Origin: JBGPIK01 sp041484845
Lineage (GTDB): Bacteria > Desulfobacterota > Binatia > UBA9968
Assembly (NCBI GenBank): GCA_041484845.1
Contig: JBGPIK010000247.1
Location: 1 to 10,152 of the forward strand
Direction: 5' to 3'
Length of the DNA stretch: 10,152 nucleotides
Shown here: piece after piece, positions 1 to 5,314 of the stretch
Layout of the letters: each line of letters starts with the position of its first letter
Numbering within the stretch: the first letter of the stretch is position 1
The notes under the pieces: generated by a model
What the model was told of the DNA's origin: nothing
Seen by the model: only the letters and a program-made list of their open reading frames with translations
Database searches by the model: none
Program-made: the position numbers and the translations under genes

Positions 1-150
1 ACCTGCCTTGCAGAACTTGCTACGGCCCGGCGAAAGAAGTGACAAAATGGGAAAGAAAAGGACTAATGTGTACGAAAAGGGAGCCTGTGGTGTTTCGTGG
101 CCGGGCGGCTGCGGCGCGTCTTGCCGGAAGAATTTGCCACTCTCACGGAA
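1..150. other. Left host flank, no recognised gene
   Basis: This stretch lies outside the left attachment half and is presumably chromosomal sequence downstream of the original tRNA-Gly gene. A plus-strand frame is open from base 2 to a stop at 152-154. From an ATG at 47 it would encode a short peptide starting MGKKRTNVYEKG, which faintly recalls the first residues of some tyrosine integrases. It ends after 35 codons and I do not accept it as a gene. It could be the decayed edge of an older element in the same tRNA. Confidence 0.4.
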
Positions 151-179
151 ATAAAAAGGCCCCGGTTTCCCGAGGCCTT
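151..179 (-). terminator. Original tRNA-Gly terminator, displaced by the insertion
   Basis: On the minus strand a 10-bp stem (arms 170-179 and 156-165, one G-U pair) closed by a GAAA tetraloop is followed by TTTTTAT, a textbook intrinsic terminator. It lies immediately 3' of the partial tRNA copy at 185-229. It is therefore most likely the terminator that served tRNA-Gly before integration, now about 9.8 kb away from the functional tRNA. The terminator beside the intact tRNA (9988-10018) is related: 19 of 27 bases from the stem to the tRNA end are identical, with a one-base length difference in the adjoining A-run. Confidence 0.8.
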
Positions 180-184
180 GAAGA

Positions 185-229
185 TGGAGCGGGTGAGGAG
201 GGTCGAACTCCCGACCTTATGCTTGGCAA
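185..229. repeat. Left attachment half: 45-bp copy of tRNA-Gly 3' half
   Basis: These 45 bases are identical to 10022-10066. In tRNA terms the repeat starts at the 3'-terminal CCA and ends exactly at the 5' edge of the anticodon loop. That fits a tyrosine-recombinase crossover at the anticodon loop, a known class of tRNA attachment site. Identity stops at base 230. Because the tRNA 5' half is only at the right end, this copy is the original chromosomal 3' half, cut off from its gene by the insertion. Confidence 0.93.
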
Positions 230-399
230 AGATAGCAAACGTAGGGTCCGCCGAGCAAAATAGCAGGAAATTGCCCATGGTAGCCCTGGCTATCCCACGT
301 AATCCCCTCGCGACCCAAAATATTTCGCCTCGTGAGCATGCGAGATGGGTAGGAGTCAGAAGAAAAGAAACGATCAAACCAAAATGGAGGGACAATCAC
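230..399. other. Left element end, non-coding
   Basis: No convincing gene is seen in these 170 bases; open frames here lack good starts and are on both strands. There is an imperfect hairpin at 279-297 (GGTAGCC/GGCTATCC with one bulged base) and a CTCG/CGAG hairpin around 329-344. In the circular form this stretch would be the left arm of attP, so integrase arm sites and the promoter for the gene at 400 are expected here. I could not identify either with confidence. Confidence 0.45.
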
Positions 400-582
400 A
401 TGAAAAAGAAGAGTACGGCAACGCGAGAAAAACGGAAAGCGAAGCTCCGGCGAGATTTCTACACCGTGCTCCGCAGCGGAGATCCCAAGATTGAAGACGT
501 TCTTTATCGAAGCCTGACCTTACTGCAAAAATACGCGAAGCTTAAAAGAGAAGTTCAGGGACATTTGAAGAGATCTCGATAA
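400..582 (+). CDS. Small basic hypothetical protein (60 aa)
   Basis: I do not recognise this protein. The start at 400 is chosen over upstream codons because a GGAGGG ribosome site lies 8 bases before the ATG, and because an earlier start would read through the att copy. The 60-residue product is strongly basic, with a Lys/Arg-rich N-terminus (MKKKSTATREKRKAKLRRD) followed by a probable helix (roughly residues 30-58) with Leu at regular spacing. It has no signal peptide, membrane segment or Cys. It is followed 14 bases later by a second small protein that also begins MKKK-R/S-TA, so the two may be distant duplicates and are probably co-transcribed. A DNA- or RNA-binding role is possible from charge alone. 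It is the first gene inside the left end of the element. Confidence 0.65.
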   Translation: MKKKSTATREKRKAKLRRDFYTVLRSGDPKIEDVLYRSLTLLQKYAKLKREVQGHLKRSR

Positions 583-596
583 CAGGAGGATACCCG

Positions 597-797
597 ATGA
601 AAAAGAAAAGGACGGCAAAGCTGGATATGGTGGACCGGCTGATTATCCACCGCGTTGCGCAACTGCTCCGGAATTACCCAGACCTGCGGCCTCAATTTCG
701 AAGGTTTCTTGACCTCGCCACAAAAGGGCGGCTCAAGGAATCGACGGCCGCGGCGAGAAGTTTGAGAGATGAGATCGAGCGCCGCCAGGCGGCATAG
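597..797 (+). CDS. Small basic hypothetical protein (66 aa)
   Basis: The function is unknown. A perfect AGGAGG ribosome site (584-589) sits 7 bases before the ATG, giving a confident start. The protein starts MKKKRTAKLD and then looks wholly helical, with two amphipathic stretches (about residues 10-28 and 31-62) rich in Arg and Leu. Its opening residues resemble those of the preceding gene, suggesting a tandem pair in one transcript. The last 65 bases overlap the 3' end of the opposite-strand gene 733-1116, so the two transcripts converge. No motif fixes a role. Confidence 0.7.
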   Translation: MKKKRTAKLDMVDRLIIHRVAQLLRNYPDLRPQFRRFLDLATKGRLKESTAAARSLRDEIERRQAA

Positions 798-1116
798 AGA
801 CCTCGAAGGCAGGACGCCGGTGCCGGCGGCCATGCCGGTGACCGCCGATCGGCGCGATGGTTTTGACTCTGGCTTTGAACTCCGGCGCCGGCAGCGACAA
901 CACCCGCGCGCGTAGGTACCCGGCATCCAGGCCGAGGGCCTCGCAAATCCATCCGAAACTTCCAATGGCGAGTTCATCCGAGGAAAACCATGCTCGGGCC
1001 CGGCGTTGCAAATGGGGTCGCTCTAACGGGGTGATCCCCAGGTCTATGCCGGCGCAGTCGCGCAACGCTCGAACCAAGACAGCGCGCCAAATCCCCTGTT
1101 CCGCTTCTGAAATCAC
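733..1116 (-). CDS. Conserved hypothetical protein, only minus-strand gene (127 aa)
   Basis: This is the only protein gene on the minus strand. Residues about 9-66 carry a pattern I recall from small hypothetical proteins of phages and Deltaproteobacteria-like genomes: an early IWRAVLVRALRD helix, an ARAWFSSD segment, then a WICEALGLDAGYLRARV ending. Function in that family is not known to me. The C-terminal third (from about residue 85) is Arg/Pro/His-rich, looks low in coding quality and overlaps the gene 597-797 tail to tail, so the ancestral stop may have been earlier. The start is uncertain: the GTG at 1116 has no ribosome site, although TATTAT lies 7 bases upstream, which could mean a leaderless message. 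A separate frame from ATG 1168 runs across the same DNA, so a frameshift that removed the true N-terminus is possible. Confidence 0.6.
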   Translation of the reverse strand: MISEAEQGIWRAVLVRALRDCAGIDLGITPLERPHLQRRARAWFSSDELAIGSFGWICEALGLDAGYLRARVLSLPAPEFKARVKTIAPIGGHRHGRRHRRPAFEVSMPPGGARSHLSNFSPRPSIP

Positions 1117-1224
1117 GCCAAATATAATAGCACGTAGGATCTTCAGGAGCGGTGTTTTTTGAATTCATCCCTCTTTTTGCCTTTCGTTGGATTTAAATTC
1201 ATCCGTTGCAATGCCGTTTCAACG

Positions 1225-1246
1225 CGTCATTGACGTGTCAATGACG
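1225..1246. repeat. 22-bp palindrome, candidate operator
   Basis: CGTCATTGAC and GTCAATGACG form perfect 10-bp arms around a GT centre. At this length a chance occurrence is unlikely in 10 kb. The two arms lie one helical turn apart, as expected for a dimeric regulator. The site lies 129 bases upstream of the ribbon-helix-helix gene and outside any accepted coding region. Confidence 0.6.
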
Positions 1247-1278
1247 GCAGCCTGTGAGGCGGTTTCTCATAGGTAAAA

Positions 1279-1293
1279 GTCTCACTTTGAGAC
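1279..1293. repeat. 15-bp inverted repeat, candidate operator
   Basis: GTCTCA and TGAGAC are perfect 6-bp arms separated by CTT, flanked on both sides by AAAA. It lies in the same non-coding region as the larger palindrome but has a different sequence, so it may bind another protein. Chance is more plausible here than for the 22-bp palindrome. Confidence 0.4.
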
Positions 1294-1374
1294 AAAAGTT
1301 TAGCCTCCTGCCCGGTTTTTTCTTGCCAAGTCATCATTGTGTAGGTCACACTTGTTCCATTCAGGAGGATCACA

Positions 1375-1563
1375 ATGAGGAACAAAATTAAAATAGTGCG
1401 TCTGACAGTGTTGGTCGATTCGCGCGATGTACGCAATGTGAAATATTTGGCTGTCGATCGTGGCGTCTCAGCGAGTGAAATCGTGCGAACGGCGGTGAAG
1501 CAATTTCTCATTGGGCACCAGGAGAGTGCACCGTCGCAAGAGCCAGCGAGCGCAGCGAGGTAA
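1375..1563 (+). CDS. Ribbon-helix-helix (Arc/CopG-like) regulator
   Basis: The 62-residue product fits the ribbon-helix-helix fold. It has a basic N-terminal strand (KIVRLTVLVD, residues about 5-14), a first helix (about 17-28), the turn GVSASE, and a second helix (about 32-44, EIVRTAVKQFL). Proteins of this family dimerise, insert the paired strands into the DNA major groove and usually repress their own and neighbouring promoters. A perfect AGGAGG ribosome site at 1363-1368, 6 bases before the ATG, supports the start. Palindromes lie just upstream at 1225-1246 and 1279-1293. It heads a rightward block, with the initiator-like gene starting 9 bases after its stop. It could regulate the early operon or plasmid-like copy number; the sequence does not decide. 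The tail after about residue 48 looks unstructured. Confidence 0.8.
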   Translation: MRNKIKIVRLTVLVDSRDVRNVKYLAVDRGVSASEIVRTAVKQFLIGHQESAPSQEPASAAR

Positions 1564-1572
1564 AAGTATCCG

Positions 1573-2358
1573 ATGGTCCCGCGGTTCTTTAACCCATATA
1601 GACACTTCGTCGGTAGCTTCATCCCGAACTGGCTGCAGCGCCGTCGCGGAATTTCTCCCGGGGCAAAGTTGGCCTACGCCCGGCTCGCTCAATACGCCGA
1701 CAAAAAGTCAGGCATTGCCTGGCCGGCACGGAAAACGTTGTCGGCAGAACTGGGGATCAGTGCGCGCCAGGTCGATCGATACATTACCGAGCTTGAAGAC
1801 TCCGCTCTCATCCATGTTACGCGCCGCGGTGACCGGGAAACAAATCTCTATCGTTTTATTCAGATAGAGGACTTAAGCGACTCGCCACATGTGTCCACTC
1901 GCAGTAGACACATCTGTCCACTCCGGGAGTCGCCACATATGGCGACCAAAGAGAATCAGAGAAGAGATTCAATGAAGAGACCCACGCCTCCGGCGGGCCG
2001 CTTAAAAAGCGATTGGAAAAGAAAGATGGATCCGGCGGTAAAGTCCGTCGTCGATCGCTTAATACTTTCAGATCCCGGGCGATTTTTGCCTCGCATCGTG
2101 CAGTGGGTAAAGGCCAAAGAGGATGAAGGCTTCGATCCTCCGGATATCGCGGGGCGACTCCGTGAGTTGGAGGAGTACGAAAAGAAGTACGGCAAGACAC
2201 ACAGCTTCTGGGGTTGGCTTGAAACTGGCGCCGAGGGTGAAAAATTTATCGCTAAGCGCAGAACCAACAGGCTGCAGAATGAAGCTTCAAAATTCAAAAA
2301 CGAAGGGATTGGCCACGCCGAGCCATGGGTACAAGCCGCTGGAGCGAAATCTATATGA
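1573..2358 (+). CDS. HTH replication-initiator-like protein
   Basis: Residues about 16-95 match a winged helix-turn-helix domain of the HTH_36 / phage replication protein type. The visible blocks are an SFIPNWL opening, AKLAYARLAQYA, a WPARKTLSAELG helix, SARQVDRYITELE as recognition helix, and a wing ending in NLYRF. Residues about 100-131 form a polar linker. Residues about 150-225 are a second helical domain (RIVQWVKAKEDEGFDP, GRLRELEEYEKK, SFWGWLETG). Two-domain proteins like this in small mobile elements usually bind the origin and recruit the host replication machinery, as lambda O does. The DNA coding for the linker carries iteron-like repeats (separate entry), which strengthens this. 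The start ATG has only a weak, distant GAGG. The stop overlaps the next gene as ATGA. A transcriptional regulator is the main alternative. Confidence 0.7.
   Translation: MVPRFFNPYRHFVGSFIPNWLQRRRGISPGAKLAYARLAQYADKKSGIAWPARKTLSAELGISARQVDRYITELEDSALIHVTRRGDRETNLYRFIQIEDLSDSPHVSTRSRHICPLRESPHMATKENQRRDSMKRPTPPAGRLKSDWKRKMDPAVKSVVDRLILSDPGRFLPRIVQWVKAKEDEGFDPPDIAGRLRELEEYEKKYGKTHSFWGWLETGAEGEKFIAKRRTNRLQNEASKFKNEGIGHAEPWVQAAGAKSI
1879..1947. repeat. Iteron-like repeats inside the initiator gene, candidate origin
   Basis: Three copies of CACATNTG begin at 1886, 1909 and 1934, spaced 23 and 25 bases. The first two share CACATNTGTCCACTC (14 of 15 identical). The first and third share TCGCCACAT to the left. 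The third is also a perfect inverted repeat, GTCGCCA and TGGCGAC around CATA (1929-1946). All lie in the linker-coding part of the gene, and an A/G-rich stretch (about 1948-1980) follows. In lambda the origin iterons sit in the same place, inside the O gene, followed by an A+T-rich stretch. That this is the element's origin is inference. Confidence 0.5.
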
Positions 2359-2651
2359 TTCGCCATTCGTCTACAGCCGCGGGGGTTGAACTTTCTTTAC
2401 CCATGGGCGACTGGGTGCCCAGCTCTTCATCCCGACGTCCAACAATACCTCGCCGGCGTGCATGGATCCTGGGGATTAAAATCCTTCTCAGGACATCCGC
2501 CGGCGAGGCGAAAGAAATTACCAGCGCCTGGCGGCGGATCTTAGATCTCGATCTGGATCCGGTCCGGGTTCAGCAACATCTGCGCGCGCTTCGTTTATGG
2601 CAACTATCAGGCAGAACTGAAACCAAACAAAATGGGAGGGCCGCTGCATGA
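2355..2651 (+). CDS. Hypothetical protein (98 aa), translationally coupled
   Basis: I do not recognise this protein. The ATG at 2355 overlaps the stop of the initiator gene as ATGA, pointing to translational coupling, and is preferred over an in-frame ATG at 2325 buried in that gene. The N-terminal half is Ser/Pro/Arg-rich with little predicted structure. The C-terminal half (about residues 50-85) looks helical, with the pattern EAKEITSAWRRILDLDLDP followed by VRVQQHLRALRLW, possibly a short DNA- or protein-contacting helical bundle. It has no Cys and no membrane segment. Its own stop overlaps the next start in the same ATGA way. A later in-frame ATG at 2403 is an alternative start. Confidence 0.6.
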   Translation: MIRHSSTAAGVELSLPMGDWVPSSSSRRPTIPRRRAWILGIKILLRTSAGEAKEITSAWRRILDLDLDPVRVQQHLRALRLWQLSGRTETKQNGRAAA

Positions 2652-2824
2652 AAACCGCTGAAATTTTAAAACGCATCGACGCGATTCTGGAATGCCTGCC
2701 GAAGGATGAAATCGCGATTGAGGTAGAAAAAAGATACGCGGGCAGCGATAAATTGGCGAGCATTTTTGGGGAGGGGCTCGCCCAACTGAAGCAGCTCCGC
2801 GCTGATTTAGCGCAGGAGAAGTAA
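2648..2824 (+). CDS. Small hypothetical protein (58 aa)
   Basis: This short open frame has a strong GGAGGG ribosome site (2635-2640) 7 bases before its ATG. It overlaps the preceding stop as ATGA, so it is very likely translated. The product (58 residues, starting MKTAEILKRIDAILECLPKD) is acidic and helical, with amphipathic stretches at about residues 3-17 and 42-57 and a single Cys at 15. No family is recognised. Its position in the replication-type block suggests a small accessory or regulatory role. Confidence 0.65.
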   Translation: MKTAEILKRIDAILECLPKDEIAIEVEKRYAGSDKLASIFGEGLAQLKQLRADLAQEK

Positions 2825-2849
2825 AACAAAACGGAGAGGACAGACCATC

Positions 2850-3419
2850 ATGCTCAATATTTTCAAAAGCAAACGCGCGGCGCTCTTCGACAAGAAGAGC
2901 CAGATCCAAGCAGAGCACGAGCGCGCCGCCGCGGAATTCGCCGCCGCGCTTGAGCTGCTTAAAGACGATGCGTGCTACAAAGCCTGGCTGCGCGCGCTCG
3001 AGATCCAACGAGACATAAAGATTTTAGAAGAGCGTCAACGAGAGGCGACCACAGCCGCGCGAAGAGAATTGGCGGAGGTAGACGCGGAGCTCTGGACCTC
3101 GGTCGGTAAAAAGATTCGCGCGTTCCTGAACTGGGCGGAAAACGAGAAATCGCGCGTCTCGCGCGAATTGTCCGTGAAGGGAATCATCGAGCGCGATCGC
3201 GTGGACCATCCTGTCGGCCGCCTCATTACCAACGCGCCGAAGGTTCACGCGCACGTCGCGGCGCTGAACGCCGCGATCGATGATGCGAAAGCGCTGGCGG
3301 TTTCCCCCACGGAAGACCTTGACGCCGCGTTGGAAAAAATTCGGGCGGCGGTGCCGTTGTTCGACGGAGAAACCGAGCAGATCGACGTCACTCCAGGTCT
3401 CGCTAGCGCCCTGTCCTGA
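2850..3419 (+). CDS. Coiled-coil hypothetical protein (189 aa)
   Basis: No enzyme motif is visible. The protein is Ala/Glu/Arg-rich with long charged helices. Residues about 15-80 have heptad-like spacing (RAALFDKKSQIQAEHERAA onward, then ILEERQREATTAARRELAEV) and probably form a coiled coil. A second helical part spans about 85-115. A less charged segment with DHPVGRLI lies near 130-140, and a final Ala-rich helical region runs from about 145 to 180. There is no signal peptide or membrane span. A GGAGAGG ribosome site precedes the ATG by about 10 bases. The metalloprotease-like gene follows 12 bases later with its ribosome site overlapping this stop, so they are probably one unit. It could be a scaffold-like, DNA-associated or partner protein; the sequence does not decide. 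Confidence 0.65.
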   Translation: MLNIFKSKRAALFDKKSQIQAEHERAAAEFAAALELLKDDACYKAWLRALEIQRDIKILEERQREATTAARRELAEVDAELWTSVGKKIRAFLNWAENEKSRVSRELSVKGIIERDRVDHPVGRLITNAPKVHAHVAALNAAIDDAKALAVSPTEDLDAALEKIRAAVPLFDGETEQIDVTPGLASALS

Positions 3420-3431
3420 GAGGTGGTGGAA

Positions 3432-4244
3432 ATGTTTCACTACAAAATCGTGGCGGCGACGGAAAAGATTCGCAGACTCTGCGGCGTCGCCGGCAGCGTT
3501 GCCAGCATGAAGTTGGAGATCGGGCCGCCAGACTTCCAATACATCCAGGAAGTTCAGGAGGAAGATCCGCAGGCTACGATTGAAACCGCCCGGCGCATTC
3601 GGGGACAGACGGGACCCGATGCACGCGGCGATGTATGGGTGATGCTCAACGTCGACCAGACACCTGAGCGGCTCGTCTCAACCGTGTTTCACGAGGTCTA
3701 TCACCTTCGAATTTTCAAAGGCTATCTTGAAGGCAACAGGCCGATATCGACGGAATGCAACGAGGGAGCGGCGGAATTTTTTGCGGCAACCGAAACGGGG
3801 AAGGGCGATTACAATGAACTGTTTGCCCAGCTTTGCCATGACGGCGCAGAGGCCGCGCTTGGCGCAGATCTCCCAAAGACCGCCGGCGCGTTGGCCGATA
3901 TGCTAGCGCCGTACATGCCGAGGACCGCGCGGGAGCTGAAAGAGCGCGCCTATGCCTTGGTCAAGTTGAACGCAGAGCTGGAGAAGATTGACGCCGGCTG
4001 GGAATCGCCGTCGGCCACGGCAACGCGCTATGCGGCGAACAACAGCGAGTATCAGAAGGAACTTGCAGCACAGCGGCGCCGACAGTCATTTGAGCGCGAG
4101 CTCGCGCGGCTCAGCGGACATGCTGCAAAGATAGTGCGGGATGCCAAAGAGCAGGCGGCGCCGTATCAGGCAATTCGGACAAAGATCAAAGTCGGCGGCA
4201 AGTGGATTGACTCGGGTGAGATACATTGGGTCCCGCGAGTTTAA
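3432..4244 (+). CDS. HExxH zinc-metallopeptidase-like protein (270 aa)
   Basis: The core is TVFHEVYHLRIF, an HExxH zinc site (H87, E88, H91), preceded by a beta-strand-like segment (GDVWVMLNVD, about 66-75). It is followed 20 residues after H91 by NEGAAEFFAA, where E111 or E115 could be the third zinc ligand and the small-residue helix resembles that of ImmA/IrrE (M78) peptidases. The fit is partial and no family membership is certain. The region from about 170 on is helical and charged, probably coiled-coil, and the last 25 residues (KIKVGGKWIDSGEIHWVPRV) look like a small beta element. The ATG at 3432 is preferred to GTG at 3423/3426 because AGGTGG lies at the right distance before it. ImmA-type peptidases on mobile elements cleave Xre repressors, and this element has one at 8536. 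Such a pairing would be inference. Confidence 0.65.
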   Translation: MFHYKIVAATEKIRRLCGVAGSVASMKLEIGPPDFQYIQEVQEEDPQATIETARRIRGQTGPDARGDVWVMLNVDQTPERLVSTVFHEVYHLRIFKGYLEGNRPISTECNEGAAEFFAATETGKGDYNELFAQLCHDGAEAALGADLPKTAGALADMLAPYMPRTARELKERAYALVKLNAELEKIDAGWESPSATATRYAANNSEYQKELAAQRRRQSFERELARLSGHAAKIVRDAKEQAAPYQAIRTKIKVGGKWIDSGEIHWVPRV

Positions 4245-4293
4245 AAGAGTTTTCCCATGGGCGACGCGGTTTGGTCACGCGACGCGGGGAATG

Positions 4294-4323
4294 GCACCGG
4301 CGGGGCACCCTCCCCACCGGTGC
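4294..4323. other. Strong hairpin downstream of the protease-like gene
   Basis: GCACCGG (4294-4300) pairs with CCGGTGC (4317-4323). Inside, after one mismatch, GGGG (4302-4305) pairs with CCCC (4312-4315) around a 6-base loop. No T-run follows, so it is not a normal intrinsic terminator. It could slow transcription, stabilise an mRNA end or be part of a packaging site, since it lies in the gap just upstream of the terminase small-subunit gene. Nine-base direct repeats GCGACGCGG (4261-4269, 4279-4287) lie beside it. Confidence 0.6.
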
Positions 4324-4410
4324 TTCGCCCGAATGAGGTAGGGGGGGTAAATCTCTAGAGCGACTCTGCCCTAGACCGTCCGGTTAAGCACGCGCGCATG
4401 TCCGCGAAAT

Positions 4411-4444
4411 GCGGCATACCCCCTTCGGGCGCGGGGATTGAAAC
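4411..4444. other. Single CRISPR-repeat-like sequence before terS
   Basis: The stretch ends in GCGCGGGGATTGAAAC, with CCCC/GGGG able to pair around the TTCGGG centre. ATTGAAAC is the typical 3' end of many type I CRISPR repeats, and GC-rich dyads just before it are typical too. There is only one copy in the window, so it is not an array. It is followed directly by six T and the terS start codon. A CCGC/GCGG hairpin (4402-4414) overlaps its left edge. Resemblance is by eye and could be chance. Confidence 0.35.
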
Positions 4445-4450
4445 TTTTTT

Positions 4451-4906
4451 ATGAGACCTGGAAGAAAGCCGAAACCTTTCAATTTGAGGCTGATCGAAGG
4501 CAACCGCGGGAAGAGGCCGATGAAAAAAAATCCGAAGCCTGCAGCGCTGGCGAATCACCGTGCGCCGTACTGGCTTGATGCGTTCGGGCGAGAATTTTGG
4601 AAGCGGCATGCTTCCGAGCTCGCTCGCCTCGGCCTCTTGAGTGTTCTGGATCATGATCTTTTGGCCGCCGCGGCCGAGCGGTGGTCAACCTATCGCCGCG
4701 CGGCCCGGGAACTTAAGGCCGGGCTCACTCAATCGAGCGAGTCGAATGGGCGCATCACAAAACCGGAGTCAGCGATCGCGAAGCTGGCGCTCGCGGAATG
4801 CCGCGCGATCCTGGGCGAATTCGGTATTGGCCCGTCCAGCCGCACGCGAGTTGGGGCGAATATTCCTGAGGGTGAGGACGCGTTGAAAGAGAAGTACGGT
4901 TTATAA
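4451..4906 (+). CDS. terS: Phage terminase small subunit, P27 family
   Basis: The N-terminal GRKPKP block, the LRLIEGNRGKRPMKKNPKP segment (residues about 12-30), APYWLD followed by FGREFWKRHASELARLGLL, and a C-terminal LGEFGIGPSSRTRV block together identify a P27-type small terminase. Its 151 residues are the usual length. This protein recognises the packaging site on concatemeric phage DNA and hands it to the large subunit, which cuts and pumps DNA into proheads. No large subunit is encoded in this window. The start fits the family, but no Shine-Dalgarno lies at normal distance: the only G-rich run ends 12 bases upstream, and six T precede the ATG. Translation may therefore be weak or controlled by the structured leader at 4245-4450. 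A second P27-like gene follows 21 bases after the stop. Confidence 0.9.
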   Translation: MRPGRKPKPFNLRLIEGNRGKRPMKKNPKPAALANHRAPYWLDAFGREFWKRHASELARLGLLSVLDHDLLAAAAERWSTYRRAARELKAGLTQSSESNGRITKPESAIAKLALAECRAILGEFGIGPSSRTRVGANIPEGEDALKEKYGL

Positions 4907-4927
4907 AAACGCAAAGGAGATACCGAG

Positions 4928-5314
4928 ATGACCAGGCGCGCCGACGTGTTGAAATTATCCAAGATCCAGACGATGCCGAAGCCTCGGAAGTTTTTTTCAG
5001 TCGCAGCTCGTGAGGAATGGGATCGCGTTGCGCCGAAGCTTTTTTCGATGGCTCGTCTGGACCTACTCAGCTCCATCTCTTTGGAAATGTACTGTTCCTC
5101 CTACGGTGATTTCGTGGAAACGACCAAAGAGCTCTCACATTGCGATCCAACCGATAAAGCGAAGATTCGAATCTTTCGATCTATACAGAAGCGCTCGCGA
5201 AGGTTCTGTGGCGGGTGCGCTTTAGGTTTTGGCTTTCGGCTTGACGCCGCCGGTCGGATGAATCTTGAAAAGCCCATGTCTTTGACCGCCGCGGCCAACA
5301 TCCTTCACCAGTAA
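4928..5314 (+). CDS. Second P27-like terminase small subunit
   Basis: The pattern AREEWDRVAPKLFSMARLDLL, then SLEMYCSSYGDFVETTKEL (residues about 28-75), and a terminal GFGFRLDAAGRMNLEKP block follow the P27 small-terminase layout. The usual FGLTPSSR-type stretch is altered here to FGFRLDAAGR. The protein has 128 residues. A good AAAGGAGA site 8 bases upstream sets the start. It lies 21 bases after the first terS, in the same direction, and the two are clearly different in sequence, so this is not a recent tandem copy. Two small terminases without a large one is unusual. One may compete with or redirect a helper phage's packaging, or one may be a relic. The segment around residues 88-105 (KRSRRFCGGCALG) departs from family pattern and may reflect a small compensated frameshift. 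Confidence 0.75.
   Translation: MTRRADVLKLSKIQTMPKPRKFFSVAAREEWDRVAPKLFSMARLDLLSSISLEMYCSSYGDFVETTKELSHCDPTDKAKIRIFRSIQKRSRRFCGGCALGFGFRLDAAGRMNLEKPMSLTAAANILHQ

Larger units (their letters stand above)
1169..1374. promoter_or_regulatory. Divergent control region between the minus-strand gene and the early operon
   Basis: About 200 non-coding bases separate the leftward gene from the rightward block that starts at 1375. They hold a perfect 10-bp inverted repeat with a 2-base centre at 1225-1246, a second perfect 6-bp inverted repeat with a 3-base centre at 1279-1293, a weak TGTG/CACA dyad at 1338-1350, and a direct repeat AATTCATCC at 1162-1170 and 1196-1204. Palindromes between divergent genes are typical of repressor operators. 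The ribbon-helix-helix protein encoded just downstream is a natural candidate binder. I found no promoter with both boxes close to consensus. Confidence 0.55.

Noticed and set aside
2..154. Open frame in the left flank with an integrase-like start (MGKKRTNVYEKG)
   Set aside because: Too short, ends after 35 codons, and the resemblance is limited to a few residues.
39..263. Plus-strand frame across the left att copy, ending in DSKRRVRRAK
   Set aside because: It crosses a terminator and the tRNA fragment. Only its last part has meaning, as the int tail in the circular form.
97..399. N-terminal extension of the small gene at 400
   Set aside because: It would translate the tRNA copy; the ATG at 400 has an ideal ribosome site.
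974..1168. Minus-strand frame starting MNSKNTAPEDP
   Set aside because: It overlaps a better supported gene in another frame. Kept only as a possible trace of a frameshift.
1323..1351. Promoter with TTGCCA upstream of the ribbon-helix-helix gene
   Set aside because: No acceptable -10 box at 16-18 bases.
2400..4266. Shared CCCATGGGCGAC at 2400-2411 and 4255-4266
   Set aside because: A 12-base match is expected by chance in 10 kb, and one copy is coding.
4409..4444. CRISPR array
   Set aside because: Only one repeat-like unit, no spacer or second copy in the window.
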